A stretch of 64,000 nucleotides of DNA. It comes from Colwellia sp. 12G3 (GTDB lineage: Bacteria; Pseudomonadota; Gammaproteobacteria; Enterobacterales; Alteromonadaceae). A model generated the notes under the pieces. It saw nothing but the letters and a program-made list of their open reading frames with translations. It made no database searches and was not told the origin of the DNA. The DNA lies in contig NZ_PJAQ01000017.1 of the NCBI RefSeq assembly GCF_002836775.1, positions 1 through 64,000 on the forward strand, read 5' to 3'. Both the position numbers and the translations under genes were made by a program. This document shows positions 8,547 to 16,403 of this stretch, piece by piece; within the stretch, counting starts at the first letter, position 1, and each line of letters starts with the position of its first letter.

Positions 8547-10181
8547 ATGAAGTATTTATTATTACCTGTTGTAGTTCTTTTAGCTGGCTGTCAAAGCCTA
8601 TCCCAAAGTGATGGTGATATCGTAACTGATAATCACATTGCTGATCCTATTGAAATAAATCAAGCACTGTTAGCTGATGAAAGCATTGATGTTATCCACC
8701 CTGTTGCCGATATTGACTTTTCTGTAAATAACACGTTAAAAGATCAAAAATCCATTGATGATAATAATATTTGGCCACGTATTCGTAGCCAATTAAGCTT
8801 TGATATTCCAGAACAGAAACGTCTTGTCTCACAGCGTAACTGGTACGTACAGCACCCAAGTTACCTTAAACGTGTAGCAAAACGGGCGGAGCCATTTCTT
8901 CACTATATTGTTGAAGAGTTAGAAAAAAATGATATGCCTATCGAGTTAGCCCTTTTACCTATTGTAGAAAGTGCTTTTGACCCTTTTGCTTATTCGCACG
9001 GTCGCGCTTCAGGCATGTGGCAATTTGTACCAGGTACGGGTGAACGCTTTGGTATGAAACAGAACTGGTGGTATGACGGCAGACGCGATGTCGTAGCTTC
9101 AACCGAAGGTGCTATTCAATACCTTAAATATTTAAATAAGTTTTTTGATGGCGATTGGATGCTAGCATTAGCGGCATATAACTCCGGCGAAGGTCGCGTT
9201 AGAAATGCGGTAAGGAAGAATAAACGCTTAGGTAAACCTATCGATTTCTGGTCGCTTGATTTACCAAAAGAAACACGTGCCTATGTACCAAAATTATTAG
9301 CATTAGCTGATATTATAAAACGTCCTGAAGATTTTAATTTATCACTTTACTCAATAGACAATAAAAGTGTATTAAGCCAAGTTGATATTAAGTCACAACT
9401 CGATTTAGCCAAGGCCGCCACGCTTGCTGGTTTATCTCTAGCTGAATTACAACGTCTAAATCCTGGATTTAATCGTTGGGCAACAGATCCTGATGGCCCT
9501 CATCGGTTATTATTACCTTCTCATACCGTCGAAAAATTTGAGCTAGGCCTAAATAAGCTAAGTAAAAAAGATCGACTAGCTTGGCAGCGTTATAAAATTA
9601 AAAGCGGTGACAACTTAGGGCTTATTGCTAATAAATTTAATACGCGCGTAGATTTGATACAACAAGTCAATAACATCAAGGGTAATCAAATCCGTGCTGG
9701 CAAACATTTGCTTATTCCTGTTGCCGCTAAATCACTAGATAGTTATGTTTTTTCTCAAGGACAGCGCATAGCCAAAAAGCAAAGTAAACCTCAAAAAGGT
9801 CGTAAGATTGTTCACACCGTTAAATCTGGTGATAATTTATGGGATATTGGTCGTAAATATAAAGTAGATGGCAAAAGTATTGCAAAATGGAACGGTTTTG
9901 CTCCTAGAGATACCTTAAAACTAGGGCAAAAGTTAGTGGTTTGGCAAAAAGAGTCAAGTAACGCGAATTATGCCAACAGTAAAGCCGGGAACAATGTCGA
10001 AAATGCCATTATGCGAAATATAACGTATAAAGTACGCCGAGGGGATTCTTTCGCGCGCATAGCCGATAAATTTAATGTTCGAATTAGCGATATTGAGCGC
10101 TGGAACAATATAGATAGAAATAAATATTTGCAACCGGGCCAGCGAATAAAGCTTGCTGTTGATGTAACGAATAACATTTAA
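8547..10181 (+). CDS. mltD: Membrane-bound lytic murein transglycosylase D
   Basis: Cleaves peptidoglycan between N-acetylmuramic acid and N-acetylglucosamine with formation of 1,6-anhydromuropeptides; anchored to the outer membrane as a lipoprotein. The 544-residue protein has a lipobox LLAGC with Cys15, an SLT domain at about 105-230 with the catalytic Glu in LPIVESAFDP and the SGMWQFVPGTG and AYNSGEGRV motifs, and three LysM repeats (starting near YKIKSGDNL, HTVKSGDNL and YKVRRGDSF). E. coli MltD has two LysM repeats, so three is slightly longer than usual. Terminates at a strong hairpin. Confidence 0.95.
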   Translation: MKYLLLPVVVLLAGCQSLSQSDGDIVTDNHIADPIEINQALLADESIDVIHPVADIDFSVNNTLKDQKSIDDNNIWPRIRSQLSFDIPEQKRLVSQRNWYVQHPSYLKRVAKRAEPFLHYIVEELEKNDMPIELALLPIVESAFDPFAYSHGRASGMWQFVPGTGERFGMKQNWWYDGRRDVVASTEGAIQYLKYLNKFFDGDWMLALAAYNSGEGRVRNAVRKNKRLGKPIDFWSLDLPKETRAYVPKLLALADIIKRPEDFNLSLYSIDNKSVLSQVDIKSQLDLAKAATLAGLSLAELQRLNPGFNRWATDPDGPHRLLLPSHTVEKFELGLNKLSKKDRLAWQRYKIKSGDNLGLIANKFNTRVDLIQQVNNIKGNQIRAGKHLLIPVAAKSLDSYVFSQGQRIAKKQSKPQKGRKIVHTVKSGDNLWDIGRKYKVDGKSIAKWNGFAPRDTLKLGQKLVVWQKESSNANYANSKAGNNVENAIMRNITYKVRRGDSFARIADKFNVRISDIERWNNIDRNKYLQPGQRIKLAVDVTNNI

Positions 10182-10207
10182 CCGATAATTTATTAAAAAT
10201 ATCAAAT

Positions 10208-10238
10208 AAAAAAACGAGCAGCATTGCTCGTTTTTTTT
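10208..10238 (+). terminator. Rho-independent terminator after mltD
   Basis: AAAACGAGCA and TGCTCGTTTT form a stem with a GCAT loop, followed by a run of eight T residues. Confidence 0.92.
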
Positions 10239-10268
10239 GCCATTTCATATTTATTGAAACTACACATC

Positions 10269-10535
10269 TATACCCAAACGACTTGAAGATGCAGGATTCA
10301 GCTGGAATTATAAATCTCTTTAGGCAAGGCATTTATTGAAGATAATGGTTATTCCTTTATCGAAATCAATAACGCAGTATAAAGTTTTTATAAACCAGCC
10401 CTACGGGGACGTCTGAGCAAAACATGTTCTTCGTTGCCTCATTTTTTAAGGGAATAACCCTTAATAAAAGGAGTCGACTTGAGCATGCATCGCTCAGTCG
10501 TCCTGAAACGAGCATCTTCAAGTCGCTTGGGTATA
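10269..10535. repeat. MITE-like element with 24-bp terminal inverted repeats
   Basis: The 267-bp segment starts with TATACCCAAACGACTTGAAG and ends with its reverse complement (23 of 24 bases pair). It has no coding capacity. Its interior shares the motifs AGGCAAGGCAT, ATTGAAGA, AATGGTTATTC and AAATCAATAACGCAG with the element near 22 kb, although their ends differ. The right end stops one base before the stop codon of the lipoprotein gene at 10537. No clear target-site duplication is seen. No transposase is nearby, so any movement would need help in trans. Confidence 0.8.
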
Positions 10536-10536
10536 G

Positions 10537-11085
10537 TTATAAACGCTGACTGTTGAAATCGACAAAAAATGTTTGTGTCTGTTCACCCACTTCCGCTGTT
10601 ACCCACAAACGCCAAATCATCTGCTCTTCACTACAGCTTGCTAATAAGCTTTGCGCTAAATAAATGTTATTTTTACCTGTTTGTTGAAAAAATACGGGTA
10701 CCTTGCCCATGAACATATCTTTACCTTCGAGATAGGCCGATATTTTAGTCGTATTTTCTTCAGTACTTTGCTGAGAGTTTTCTTGCACATTATCTTGAGT
10801 CTTTATTTGGGGAAGTTTAATTAACTCAATAGTAAAAGGTAGCTCGGTTTTAACGTTATCCGCTAATTGATATTGAGAGAACTTGATACTGAAACTAGCT
10901 AGTTCAGTACTCACTTCACATTGACTCTGACTATCAATACATTGTGGTACTAATGCAATAGCAATGCTTGCAGAGCCTTTTTCACTTACTGGCTTACAGG
11001 CACTAATGAATAATAACAAACTGATAACGAATAGCTGTTTGAACACGTTATAAAACCTTTTATGACACACAGCAAAACCTAGCAT
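10537..11085 (-). CDS. Hypothetical lipoprotein
   Basis: A 182-residue protein of unknown function. A hydrophobic segment near residues 18-30 ends in LLFISACKP, a plausible lipobox with Cys30, so it is probably a lipoprotein. There are no recognised domains; the middle is rich in Gln, Asn and Glu (about residues 92-112) and looks like a linker. The annotated start may be too early, since the signal peptide normally begins closer to residue 13. It is divergent from the FNR-like regulator gene, with an 84-base spacer. Its stop codon lies directly beside a MITE-like element, so its last codons may have been altered by insertion. Confidence 0.7.
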   Translation of the reverse strand: MLGFAVCHKRFYNVFKQLFVISLLLFISACKPVSEKGSASIAIALVPQCIDSQSQCEVSTELASFSIKFSQYQLADNVKTELPFTIELIKLPQIKTQDNVQENSQQSTEENTTKISAYLEGKDMFMGKVPVFFQQTGKNNIYLAQSLLASCSEEQMIWRLWVTAEVGEQTQTFFVDFNSQRL

Positions 11086-11169
11086 TCACTGCAAAGTTGT
11101 TATTATCCACTAACGCCAGTAAACTAGCTAGCTTAAGTCTTAACGCCCTAAAATACTTGTTGTAAGTAA

Positions 11170-11955
11170 ATGACCCTAACCAGTAAAGCGCAAAACCACG
11201 CTTATTCAGAACATAAAACGTCACGTTACGTTGACTGCGAAAACTGCTCAATGCAACCCGTTTGCCTGCCCATAGGCTCTGAAAATCAAGCCATTGATTT
11301 AACCAGTAACTATCTAACTAGGCGTGTTGAAGTTAGCGCTGAAAAAAATTCATCAAGCCTGCTCAGTCAAGCAACTGGCGTAAAATTGTTCGATCAAGCA
11401 AAACCGCTAACAGCAATATTCGCGGTATGCTCAGGCACGTTTAAATTATCTCAGCAAAACGAAGAAGGTATCGAAACTATAGTAGGTTTTCGCTTTCCCG
11501 GTGAGGTAATGGGGGAAGACGCTTTATTTTTAAACGTTTATAACTATAGCGCAATTGCCTTAGGCGATAACTCAGTTTGTCAGGTTTTTGTCGCGCCACT
11601 TTCTGCTTGTTCAAAAGTAGCACCTGAGTTACAACAAAATTTAATTCAATTACTGACCAAACAGAGCTACGAGCAACAACTTAATAATCAAGCCCTTATT
11701 GGTAAAAAGTCTGCTGATTGTTTGCTGGCCGCATTTTTACTCAACATTTGTCAACGTAATGCTAAACATTCAGGCAATGCCACTGAGATTGAGTTATCAA
11801 TTAGTCGTCATGACATGGCTAACTTCCTAGGTATACGGCGAGAAACATTAAGTCGATTACTATCAAAATTCCAACAAGAACAATTAATTAGCTTCAAAGA
11901 AAAACAACTATCATTGTTGTCTTTAGAACATTTAAAACGGCTTGCTAACAACTAG
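11170..11955 (+). CDS. FNR-like Crp/Fnr-family regulator with four cluster cysteines
   Basis: Predicted oxygen-responsive transcription factor. The 261-residue protein has three N-terminal cysteines spaced as in FNR (Cys23, Cys26, Cys32 in CENCSMQPVC) and a fourth at Cys137 in NSVCQV, aligned with E. coli FNR Cys122, so a [4Fe-4S] cluster is expected. The recognition helix contains RETLSR, keeping the Glu, Ser and Arg that contact the TTGAT half-site in FNR (VETISR). It is more divergent than the canonical FNR at 19874 and has an insertion near residues 50-75. It lies upstream of ccoN in the same direction, separated by 434 bases that hold an FNR box. Its own start has a poor ribosome-binding site. 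Confidence 0.85.
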   Translation: MTLTSKAQNHAYSEHKTSRYVDCENCSMQPVCLPIGSENQAIDLTSNYLTRRVEVSAEKNSSSLLSQATGVKLFDQAKPLTAIFAVCSGTFKLSQQNEEGIETIVGFRFPGEVMGEDALFLNVYNYSAIALGDNSVCQVFVAPLSACSKVAPELQQNLIQLLTKQSYEQQLNNQALIGKKSADCLLAAFLLNICQRNAKHSGNATEIELSISRHDMANFLGIRRETLSRLLSKFQQEQLISFKEKQLSLLSLEHLKRLANN

Positions 11956-12157
11956 CTAGACCCTGACTAAAAAATAAAGCAATCGACCCTTTTATTTTGC
12001 TAAAAAACGTCTATAAATAAGGTTACTTCTATGTTTCGTGGATTTATGGTGGTTAAGAAGTGAACGGTGATATGTATTTGCTAATTTTTTGACCTTTTTA
12101 TTGCCTTTTTAATATTCCGTAAATATCCATGTTAAAACTAGGGGTAATTATCTTTTG

Positions 12158-12171
12158 TTGATCTACATCAA
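12158..12171 (+). promoter_or_regulatory. FNR box upstream of ccoN
   Basis: TTGATCTACATCAA matches the FNR/ANR consensus TTGAT-N4-ATCAA at all ten positions. A TTATAT -10-like hexamer at about 12196-12201 puts the box near -42, the class II activating position. Two FNR-type proteins are encoded on either side. Confidence 0.88.
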
Positions 12172-12252
12172 ATATAAACACGCATAGTTGTTGATTTATA
12201 TCCTCCCCAAAGGGTAAAATTGCTTGGATTTTGAAACATTTACTTACACGGA

Positions 12253-12268
12253 TGTGACATATCTCACA
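12253..12268 (+). promoter_or_regulatory. CRP-type palindrome in the ccoN leader
   Basis: TGTGACATATCTCACA is an exact TGTGA-N6-TCACA palindrome, as bound by CRP. It lies 88 bases downstream of the FNR box centre-to-end and upstream of a TATAAA at about 12296, so it could serve a second promoter or lie in the leader of the first. Confidence 0.75.
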
Positions 12269-12389
12269 GCTCAATGAGCAAACACATAGAGTTAGTATAA
12301 ATTTTGTCCTATATCTAAGGCTACGTTACGTTTAGGTATTACATCAACAGATACTTTCTGATTAATAATAACACTGCGGAATCTTTAAC

Positions 12390-13814
12390 ATGACCACAAG
12401 TAATACGTCAGCAGTAGACTACAACTTTGATGTTGTACGTCAGTTTACTGTAATGACTGTAATCTGGGGAATCGTTGGTACACTTGTAGGTGTACTTATC
12501 GCGGCACAATTAATTTGGCCTGCGTTAAACTTCGATACACCTTGGTTAACCTACTCCCGTCTTCGTCCACTTCATACTAATGCTGTAATTTTTGCTTTTG
12601 GTACAAGTGCTCTATTTGCCACGTCTTATTACGTTGTGCAACGTACCTGTCAAACGCGACTATTTGGTGGCAAGTTAGCATCGTTTACCTTTTGGGGTTG
12701 GCAAGCTGTTATTGTTGCAGCGGCTATCTCTTTACCGTTAGGTTACACCTCTTCAAAAGAATACGCAGAGCTAGAATGGCCAATCGACATTCTGATTGCT
12801 GTAGTCTGGGTTTCGTACGCTATCGTCTTTTTTGGTACCTTAGTTAAACGTAAAACATCGCATATTTACGTTGCTAACTGGTTCTTTGGTGGTTTTATTA
12901 TTACCGTTGCGGTATTACACATTGGTAACTCAATGGTGATTCCTGTATCAGCTATGAAGTCATACTCAATCTACTCTGGTGCTATCGATGCCATGATGCA
13001 GTGGTGGTATGGACATAATGCCGTTGGTTTCTTATTAACTGCTGGTTTCTTAGGTATGATGTATTACTTCGTACCGAAACAAGCTGAACGTCCAGTTTAT
13101 TCTTACCGTTTATCTATTGTTCATTTTTGGGCATTAGTCTCTTTATATATTTGGGCTGGCCCTCATCACTTACATTACACTGCACTTCCTGATTGGGCTC
13201 AGTCAGTAGGTATGGTTATGTCTATCGTTTTATTCCTTCCTTCATGGGGTGGTATGATTAACGGTATTATGACGCTTTCTGGCGCATGGCATAAACTTCG
13301 TCATGATCCTATTTTACGTTTCTTAATTGTTTCATTATCTTTCTACGGTATGTCTACCTTTGAAGGCCCAATGATGGCAATTAAATCAGTTAATGCATTA
13401 TCTCATTATACTGATTGGACTGTTGGTCACGTACATTCTGGTGCGCTAGGTTGGGTTGCTATGGTATCAATTGGTGCTATGTATCACTTAATCCCTATCT
13501 TGTTTAACCAAGGTCGTATGTACAGTATCCGTTTAATTAACGTTCACTTCTGGTTACACACTGCCGGTATCGTGCTTTATATCGTAGCTATGTGGATTTC
13601 TGGTGTTATGCAAGGGTTAATGTGGAGAGCTGTAAACAGTGACGGTACGTTAACTTATAGTTTTGTTGAGAGCTTAACTGCTTCTTACCCATTCTATTTC
13701 ATCCGCTTTGTCGGTGGTGTTCTCGTTGTCATTGGTTTCTTATTAATGGCTTACAACATGTTCAAAACTATCGGTGCTAAAGACAATAGTCTTAAGCCTG
13801 TAGAAATAGCTTAA
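12390..13814 (+). CDS. ccoN: cbb3-type cytochrome c oxidase subunit I
   Basis: Catalytic subunit of the high-affinity cbb3 oxidase in the inner membrane; carries the low-spin haem b and the haem b3-CuB centre where oxygen is reduced. The 474-residue protein is almost wholly hydrophobic with about 12 membrane segments. The [13 protein letters not shown] segment holds an axial His, [10 protein letters not shown] and [13 protein letters not shown] hold CuB-ligand and proton-channel residues, and [14 protein letters not shown] holds the haem ligands. Length matches the family. It heads ccoNOQP, with 10 bases before ccoO. An exact FNR box and CRP site lie upstream, so low-oxygen induction is expected. 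Confidence 0.97.
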   Translation: MTTSNTSAVDYNFDVVRQFTVMTVIWGIVGTLVGVLIAAQLIWPALNFDTPWLTYSRLRPLHTNAVIFAFGTSALFATSYYVVQRTCQTRLFGGKLASFTFWGWQAVIVAAAISLPLGYTSSKEYAELEWPIDILIAVVWVSYAIVFFGTLVKRKTSHIYVANWFFGGFIITVAVLHIGNSMVIPVSAMKSYSIYSGAIDAMMQWWYGHNAVGFLLTAGFLGMMYYFVPKQAERPVYSYRLSIVHFWALVSLYIWAGPHHLHYTALPDWAQSVGMVMSIVLFLPSWGGMINGIMTLSGAWHKLRHDPILRFLIVSLSFYGMSTFEGPMMAIKSVNALSHYTDWTVGHVHSGALGWVAMVSIGAMYHLIPILFNQGRMYSIRLINVHFWLHTAGIVLYIVAMWISGVMQGLMWRAVNSDGTLTYSFVESLTASYPFYFIRFVGGVLVVIGFLLMAYNMFKTIGAKDNSLKPVEIA

Positions 13815-13824
13815 GGAGAGCCCT

Positions 13825-14469
13825 ATGAAAAATTCACATGAAAAAGTTGAAAAGAACGTTGGCTTGTTCTTCTTATTTACTGTTTTTGCTATCAGCATTG
13901 GTGGTTTAGTTGAAATCACGCCGTTGTTCTTTCAAAAAGAATTAGCGACGCCGGTTGATAACTTAAAGCCATATACGGCATTACAAATGGAAGGTCGTGA
14001 TATTTACATCCGTGAAGGTTGTAGTAACTGTCATAGCCAGATGATTCGTCCATTTCGTGCTGAAACAGAGCGTTACGGTCACTACAGTGTTGCTGGTGAG
14101 CACGTTTGGGAACATCCATTTTTATGGGGTTCTAAACGTACTGGTCCTGATTTAGCACGTGTTGGCGGTCGTTATAGTGATGATTGGCATATTGCTCATT
14201 TAACGGATCCTCGTTCAGTGGTGCCAGAGTCAAACATGCCTGCTTATAATTGGTTAAACACCAATACCCTTGATGGGGAAATAACAGGTAAGAAGCTAGA
14301 AACATTCAACTTCTTAACTCGTAACCGTAGCCATAAAGATGAAAATGGCAAGGCAATTCCGCTTTATACACAAGCAGAAATTGACGGCGCTAAAGATGCG
14401 GTAAAAGGTAAAACTGAAATGAGTGCCTTGATTGCATACTTGCAATCACTTGGCCACGCGTTGAAGTAG
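13825..14469 (+). CDS. ccoO: cbb3-type cytochrome c oxidase subunit II (mono-haem)
   Basis: Membrane-anchored c-type cytochrome passing electrons to CcoN. The 214-residue protein has one N-terminal membrane segment (about 13-35), the haem-binding CSNCH at residues 66-70, and a periplasmic domain with MPAYNWL, whose Met is the expected distal ligand. An AGGAG ribosome-binding site lies just before the ATG. The gene follows ccoN by 10 bases and precedes ccoQ by 5. Confidence 0.97.
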   Translation: MKNSHEKVEKNVGLFFLFTVFAISIGGLVEITPLFFQKELATPVDNLKPYTALQMEGRDIYIREGCSNCHSQMIRPFRAETERYGHYSVAGEHVWEHPFLWGSKRTGPDLARVGGRYSDDWHIAHLTDPRSVVPESNMPAYNWLNTNTLDGEITGKKLETFNFLTRNRSHKDENGKAIPLYTQAEIDGAKDAVKGKTEMSALIAYLQSLGHALK

Positions 14470-14474
14470 CCCTG

Positions 14475-14681
14475 ATGGATTACGGTACTCTCAGAGGGTT
14501 TGTAGCCCTCCTTATATTGGCTTTATTTATAATTATTGTTGTTTGGTCTTATTCAAAAAAACGTAAGTCATCTTTTGATGATATTGCAAATTCAATTTTT
14601 GAAGAAGATAAAATAGCCGCTAAAAATAAACAAGGCCATCTCGATAAAGATAGCAAACAGGAGACGAATAATAATGTCTAG
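14475..14681 (+). CDS. ccoQ: cbb3-type oxidase small subunit CcoQ
   Basis: Small single-span membrane subunit thought to stabilise the cbb3 complex. The 68-residue protein has one hydrophobic segment (about 9-27) followed by the basic SYSKKRKSSFDDIANSIFEE, characteristic of CcoQ. Its end overlaps the ccoP start by 8 bases, showing translational coupling in ccoNOQP. Confidence 0.93.
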   Translation: MDYGTLRGFVALLILALFIIIVVWSYSKKRKSSFDDIANSIFEEDKIAAKNKQGHLDKDSKQETNNNV

Positions 14682-15645
14682 CTTCTGGAATATATGGGTT
14701 TGGGTTCTTACCCTTGGCTCGCTAGTAGGTTGTTTTTTAATACTACGTATGTGCTTAAAGAACTTTGCTGGCGTTGAAGAAGGCGAATCAATGGGTCATA
14801 CATTTGACGGCATTGAAGAGTTAAATAACCCTTTACCTAAATGGTGGAGCACGTTTTTCTTATTAACTATTGTTTGGGCATTTGGTTATATTGCACTTTA
14901 TGGTTTAGGTAACTGGACTGGTCTTTTAGGCTGGAAAAGCTCTAACCAAGGCATTTTAAACCTTGCGGAATCAAAAGCTAAAACGTTAGAGTATTTAAGT
15001 AAAGACTCTGGTGTATTAGTTCAATATGACCGTGAAGTTGCCGCTGCTGATGCTAAATTTGGTCCAATCTTTGAAGCTTACGCTGCGCGTAGTATTGAAG
15101 ACTTGGCTACTGATGGCGAAGCATTAAAAGTGGGTCAACGCTTGTTCATTCAAAACTGTTCACAATGTCATGGCTCTGATGCTCATGGTACTACTGGCTT
15201 CCCTAACCTAGCTGATAAAGACTGGTTATATGGCGGTACACCTGAAGTAATTAAAGAGACGATAATGAATGGTCGTATTGCTGCTGGCATGATGGCTTGG
15301 GAAGGCGCTTTAGGCGGCGACCAAGGTGTTAAAGAAGTTGCGGCTTACGTAATTAGCTTAAGTGGTCGCTCTGTTGACCCTGATTTAGCCAAAGCGGGTA
15401 AAGCTAAGTTTGCCTTATGTGCTGGTTGTCATGGTCCAGACGGTCAAGGCAGTTTAGCCTTGGGTCTGCCTATGGGCGCACCAAACCTTACGGATAACAT
15501 TTGGTTATACGGTGGTTCAAAACGTGTCATTGAAGAGTCAATTCGTAATGGTCGTGCTGGTGTTATGCCACCATGGAAAGACATTCTAGGTGAAGAGAAA
15601 GTTCACCTAATTAGTGCTTATGTTTATAGTCTTTCTCAAGATTAA
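14674..15645 (+). CDS. ccoP: cbb3-type cytochrome c oxidase subunit III (di-haem)
   Basis: Di-haem cytochrome c subunit that accepts electrons from soluble cytochromes. The 323-residue protein has two N-terminal membrane segments (about 6-26 and 58-78), the cytosolic link with NNPLPKWW before the second, and two haem-binding sites, CSQCH at 162-166 and CAGCH at 249-253. Each is followed by a distal Met region (GMMAWEG, VMPPWKD). Last gene of ccoNOQP; a terminator follows, separating it from ccoH. Confidence 0.97.
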   Translation: MSSFWNIWVWVLTLGSLVGCFLILRMCLKNFAGVEEGESMGHTFDGIEELNNPLPKWWSTFFLLTIVWAFGYIALYGLGNWTGLLGWKSSNQGILNLAESKAKTLEYLSKDSGVLVQYDREVAAADAKFGPIFEAYAARSIEDLATDGEALKVGQRLFIQNCSQCHGSDAHGTTGFPNLADKDWLYGGTPEVIKETIMNGRIAAGMMAWEGALGGDQGVKEVAAYVISLSGRSVDPDLAKAGKAKFALCAGCHGPDGQGSLALGLPMGAPNLTDNIWLYGGSKRVIEESIRNGRAGVMPPWKDILGEEKVHLISAYVYSLSQD

Positions 15646-15679
15646 CTTATAGTACTGCGCGGTTGAAAACACGCCTACT

Positions 15680-15718
15680 AAAAAACCCTTGTTACACTTT
15701 GTAACCAAGGGTTTTTTT
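15680..15718 (+). terminator. Rho-independent terminator after ccoP
   Basis: AAACCCTTGTTAC pairs with GTAACCAAGGGTTT (one bulged G) around ACTTT and is followed by T residues. It may partly isolate ccoNOQP from the assembly genes. Confidence 0.88.
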
Positions 15719-15807
15719 ATATCTTTTAAAGTGTACAAAACTAGATGCTACTTGATAAAAAATGTATAATCCTGCCCATATTCTACTGTCAACGTAAGTA
15801 CTTTTTT

Positions 15808-16302
15808 ATGAAAGATTCTTGGTACCGTGAGCCTTGGGCTTGGTTAGTTTTTATTCTTCCTTTTACCGCTGTTGTAGCTGGTATTTCTACGTATATCATT
15901 GCTAATACTAATCCTGATACGTTAGTCGTTGGTGATTATTATAAAAAAGGTAAGTCTATCAATTTAGAAGTGGGTAAAGTAAAAATGGCCCAGAAATTAG
16001 GCATGCGTTTTGCGCTTCAATTAAAGGATAATGAGTTAATCATTAAACCAACGGGTATTGAAAAAGTTTTCCCATTACTTAATGTCAGCTTTTTTCACCC
16101 TACCCTTGAAGAAAGAGACTTTTATTTAGCGTTAACTCAGGATGGTAATGGCTATTTCAGACATCACTTTGACCAAAGTATAAGTGGCAAATGGAAGCTT
16201 ACCTTGACCTCTTTTGAAAACACTTGGAAAATCCAAGATACCATTAGCTTACCGCAAAGTAATTTTATCGATTTAATACCTGATCCGATAAAAGCTCAAT
16301 AA
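15808..16302 (+). CDS. ccoH: FixH/CcoH-family cbb3 oxidase assembly protein
   Basis: FixH-family inner-membrane protein needed for assembly or stability of cbb3 oxidase. I take the ATG at 15808 (MKDSWYREPWAWLVFILP), giving 164 residues; an upstream ATG at 15745 would add a hydrophobic extension unlike the family. WYREPWAW followed by one membrane span (about 12-32) and the periplasmic GDYYKKGKSIN segment are FixH hallmarks. The FixG/CcoG protein that often accompanies it is not in this window. It precedes ccoI by about 100 bases. Confidence 0.88.
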   Translation: MKDSWYREPWAWLVFILPFTAVVAGISTYIIANTNPDTLVVGDYYKKGKSINLEVGKVKMAQKLGMRFALQLKDNELIIKPTGIEKVFPLLNVSFFHPTLEERDFYLALTQDGNGYFRHHFDQSISGKWKLTLTSFENTWKIQDTISLPQSNFIDLIPDPIKAQ

Positions 16303-16403
16303 GTTAATTAGCTCTGCATGAGTCAAGTTAATACTGTTTTAATCACTGTGCTGAGATCCATAAATCTCATCATAGTGTCTTCCATTTCCTAAGAAAGTAA
16401 GCC

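Noticed and set aside
9954..10332. Minus-strand frames overlapping the end of mltD and its terminator
   Set aside because: They read through the third LysM repeat in antisense and across a rho-independent terminator.
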